Origin: an uncultured Peptococcaceae bacterium
GTDB lineage: Bacteria; Bacillota; Desulfotomaculia; Desulfotomaculales; Desulfocucumaceae
Assembly: GCA_958417755.1 (NCBI GenBank)
Contig: CATZDY010000141.1
Span: forward strand, 1-6,362
DNA: 6,362 nucleotides
Direction: 5' to 3'
The notes beneath the pieces are model-generated. The model was not told the DNA's origin. It was given only the letters and a program-made list of their open reading frames with translations, and ran no database searches. This document shows positions 4,706 to 6,362 of the stretch, piece after piece (positions within the stretch are counted from its first letter, which is position 1; every line of letters starts with the position of its first letter). The position numbers and the translations under genes are program-made.

Positions 4706-6362
4706 ATGGAACATCAGCAAGAGGGCTCAAACGTGGAGCTGGAATATTCCAAACTGAAAACAACCGATGCGTATCGTACGCTGCTAAATACGATAAAGGT
4801 TAGTATAATCAGCTATCTGCTGGACGAGGACTTTACCATTCTTTGGGCCAATGATTGTTTTTATAGCAGTACCGGTTATTCCCCAAAAGAGTACCAGTTT
4901 CATTTTCAAAGCATTCGCCAGTATTATGCAGACTATCCCGAAGATTTTGCATCCGTAAAAAGCGGACTAATCAACGCCTTGGATAAAGGTAAGACCGGCG
5001 TTGAATTGACCGCTCGTACGCCACTAAAAGGCGGGGACTTTGCCTGGGTTCGTATTTCGGGGACGATTACCGAGCAAACCGTAGATGGACATCCTGTGTT
5101 TTACGCGGTCAATACGGATATCAGCGATGTAGTTCGTCAGCAGGAGATACAAAATCGTGTATACGAGGAACTAACACAGAGCTTTGAAGGGATTATGGAT
5201 GAATATGCTGACAGTATCTATATCGCAGATATGGAAACTTATGAACTGCTGTACATCAATAAGGTTGCCTGTGCCTCCATGCATATGACCCGTGAAGAAT
5301 TGCTTGGACGCAAGTGTTATGAGATTATTCAGGGCTATACATCACCATGCTCATTTTGTACAAACTTGTATTTATCTCGGGATAAATTCTATGAGTGGGA
5401 ATTTTATAATCCCTACCTGGATCAGAAACTGATACTGAAGGACAGAAAAATCAGCTGGAAGGGGCATACCGCGCGCATTGAAATTGCTTATGATGTGTTC
5501 AGCCCTGAATACACTTTGGCCAAAAAGGAACGGGAGCGGGATGCGCTCATCAAAACGATTCCCGGCGGGTTGTGCCGGGTGGATGCGAGAGATTTTAGCA
5601 CCATTTTGTGGTACAGCAGTGAATTTTTGCAGACAGTTGGCTATACAAAAGAACAGTTTGAAAATGAACTGCATTCCCAGTGTACCTATATACATCCTGA
5701 TGATTTGGCGCGTGCTATTTCTATCATGCAGGATATACAGAAAACTGGTAAAAACGCGGTTATTGAAGCGCGTGTGATCACTCATGACGGCGAAACGAGA
5801 GTCTTAACCATCACATTGAGTTATGTAAGCGGTGAGGATAGCTGGGACGGTATTCCTTCTTTTTACAGTGTCAGCATTGATATCACGAAAGAACGAACAG
5901 AGCAGGCGCGGCAGCGCAAGGCTTTGGAAGACGCCTATCAGGCGGCTCGGGTGGCAAACTCAGCAAAGACCAATTTCCTATCTGCTATGTCCCATGATAT
6001 TCGAACGCCTATGAATGCGATCATGGGCATGGCGGCTATTGCCCAAGCAAACCTGTCTTCTCCTGAAAAGGTGCATGATTGCCTGGATAAAATCAATATT
6101 TCCAGCCAGCATTTGCTCAGCCTGATTAATGAAGTTTTAGATATGTCTAAAATAGAAAGCGGAAAAATCGATCTTATATCCGAAAACATTGATCTTCCTG
6201 AATTGATCCAAAATGTAGCTGATATGTGCCACTCCTTGATTGCTGAAAAGCATCAGGAATTCCAAATTCATGTTGGTTTAATGCAGCATGAAAAAGTGGT
6301 GGCGGATGGTGAACGTTTACAGCAGGTCTTTATGAACATACTTTCCAATGCCATTAAATATA
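4706..6362 (+). CDS. Multi-PAS cytoplasmic sensor histidine kinase, 3'-truncated by window edge
   Basis: 552 complete codons are visible and the frame runs off the right edge. AGGAG at 4694-4698 lies seven bases before ATG 4706; the in-frame ATG at 4700 is too close to it. There is no signal peptide or membrane segment, so it should sense something in the cytoplasm. Order: PAS 1 (about 26-145, ending in TDISDVVRQQE), PAS 2 (about 160-270) with Cys204, Cys215 and Cys218, PAS 3 (about 281-400, with YIHPDDL and ending in SIDITKERTEQ), a coiled linker (about 395-422), then the HisKA domain with SHDIRTPMNAI and phospho-acceptor His430. The ATPase domain begins with the N box, Asn544 and Asn548 in MNILSNAIKY. 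The ATP-lid G boxes, and any receiver domain of a hybrid kinase, lie beyond the window. The kinase autophosphorylates and passes the phosphate to a response regulator. Its ligand and partner are unknown; its divergent neighbour is the DUF1638 gene. Confidence 0.9.
   Translation, partial: MEHQQEGSNVELEYSKLKTTDAYRTLLNTIKVSIISYLLDEDFTILWANDCFYSSTGYSPKEYQFHFQSIRQYYADYPEDFASVKSGLINALDKGKTGVELTARTPLKGGDFAWVRISGTITEQTVDGHPVFYAVNTDISDVVRQQEIQNRVYEELTQSFEGIMDEYADSIYIADMETYELLYINKVACASMHMTREELLGRKCYEIIQGYTSPCSFCTNLYLSRDKFYEWEFYNPYLDQKLILKDRKISWKGHTARIEIAYDVFSPEYTLAKKERERDALIKTIPGGLCRVDARDFSTILWYSSEFLQTVGYTKEQFENELHSQCTYIHPDDLARAISIMQDIQKTGKNAVIEARVITHDGETRVLTITLSYVSGEDSWDGIPSFYSVSIDITKERTEQARQRKALEDAYQAARVANSAKTNFLSAMSHDIRTPMNAIMGMAAIAQANLSSPEKVHDCLDKINISSQHLLSLINEVLDMSKIESGKIDLISENIDLPELIQNVADMCHSLIAEKHQEFQIHVGLMQHEKVVADGERLQQVFMNILSNAIKY

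Noticed and set aside
5372..6189. Open frames in other frames across the kinase region
   Set aside because: They overlap one continuous kinase frame with PAS, HisKA and N-box motifs and have none of their own.
1..6362. CRISPR array, tRNA or rRNA genes, insertion sequence
   Set aside because: No regularly spaced repeats, tRNA-like cloverleaf motifs, rRNA stretches or transposase motifs were seen on either strand.

Overview
The window looks like a piece of chromosome from a low-GC Gram-positive anaerobe, most likely Clostridia or a related Firmicutes class. Supporting signs are AGGAG-type ribosome binding sites, intrinsic terminators, a MecA-like class B penicillin-binding protein, a DUF1638 protein (a family I know mainly from anaerobic bacteria and methanogens) and a cytoplasmic multi-PAS histidine kinase of the style common in anaerobic Firmicutes. 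No taxon can be fixed from the sequence alone.

Layout. (1) Positions 2-874: the C-terminal part of an AT-rich O-antigen polymerase/ligase-like membrane protein, probably the end of a surface polysaccharide locus that continues to the left. (2) 875-1241: a very AT-rich stretch without a convincing gene, holding a short hydrophobic open frame that may be a gene remnant. Base composition changes abruptly near its right end. (3) 1242-3329: a complete 695-residue class B penicillin-binding protein with an NTF2-like N-terminal domain, followed by a long terminator-like hairpin. (4) 3330-3740: a 411-base gap that is not empty. It contains that terminator, a sigma-70-like promoter at 3475-3502, a GC-richer structured segment with in-order but imperfect resemblance to the cobalamin riboswitch core, and a perfect 9-bp terminator hairpin at 3648-3674. 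Together these look like a stand-alone small RNA unit on the + strand. (5) 3741-4430 on the minus strand: a complete DUF1638 protein. (6) 4431-4705: a divergent intergenic region with repeated TTTTGCT motifs, a near-consensus promoter and a three-codon mini-ORF. (7) 4706 to the right edge: a cytoplasmic sensor histidine kinase with three PAS-like domains, cut before the end of its ATPase domain.

How it fits together. The polysaccharide protein and the penicillin-binding protein both act at the cell envelope, but different composition and the gap between them argue against one operon. The DUF1638 gene and the kinase are divergent and share an intergenic region, so they could be co-regulated. 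The most interesting idea is that the riboswitch-like RNA lies just 3' of, and opposite to, the DUF1638 gene, whose family is often linked to corrinoid-dependent methyl transfer. If it senses a cobalamin, readthrough of its terminator would make RNA antisense to the DUF1638 gene. That is a hypothesis, not a demonstrated system.
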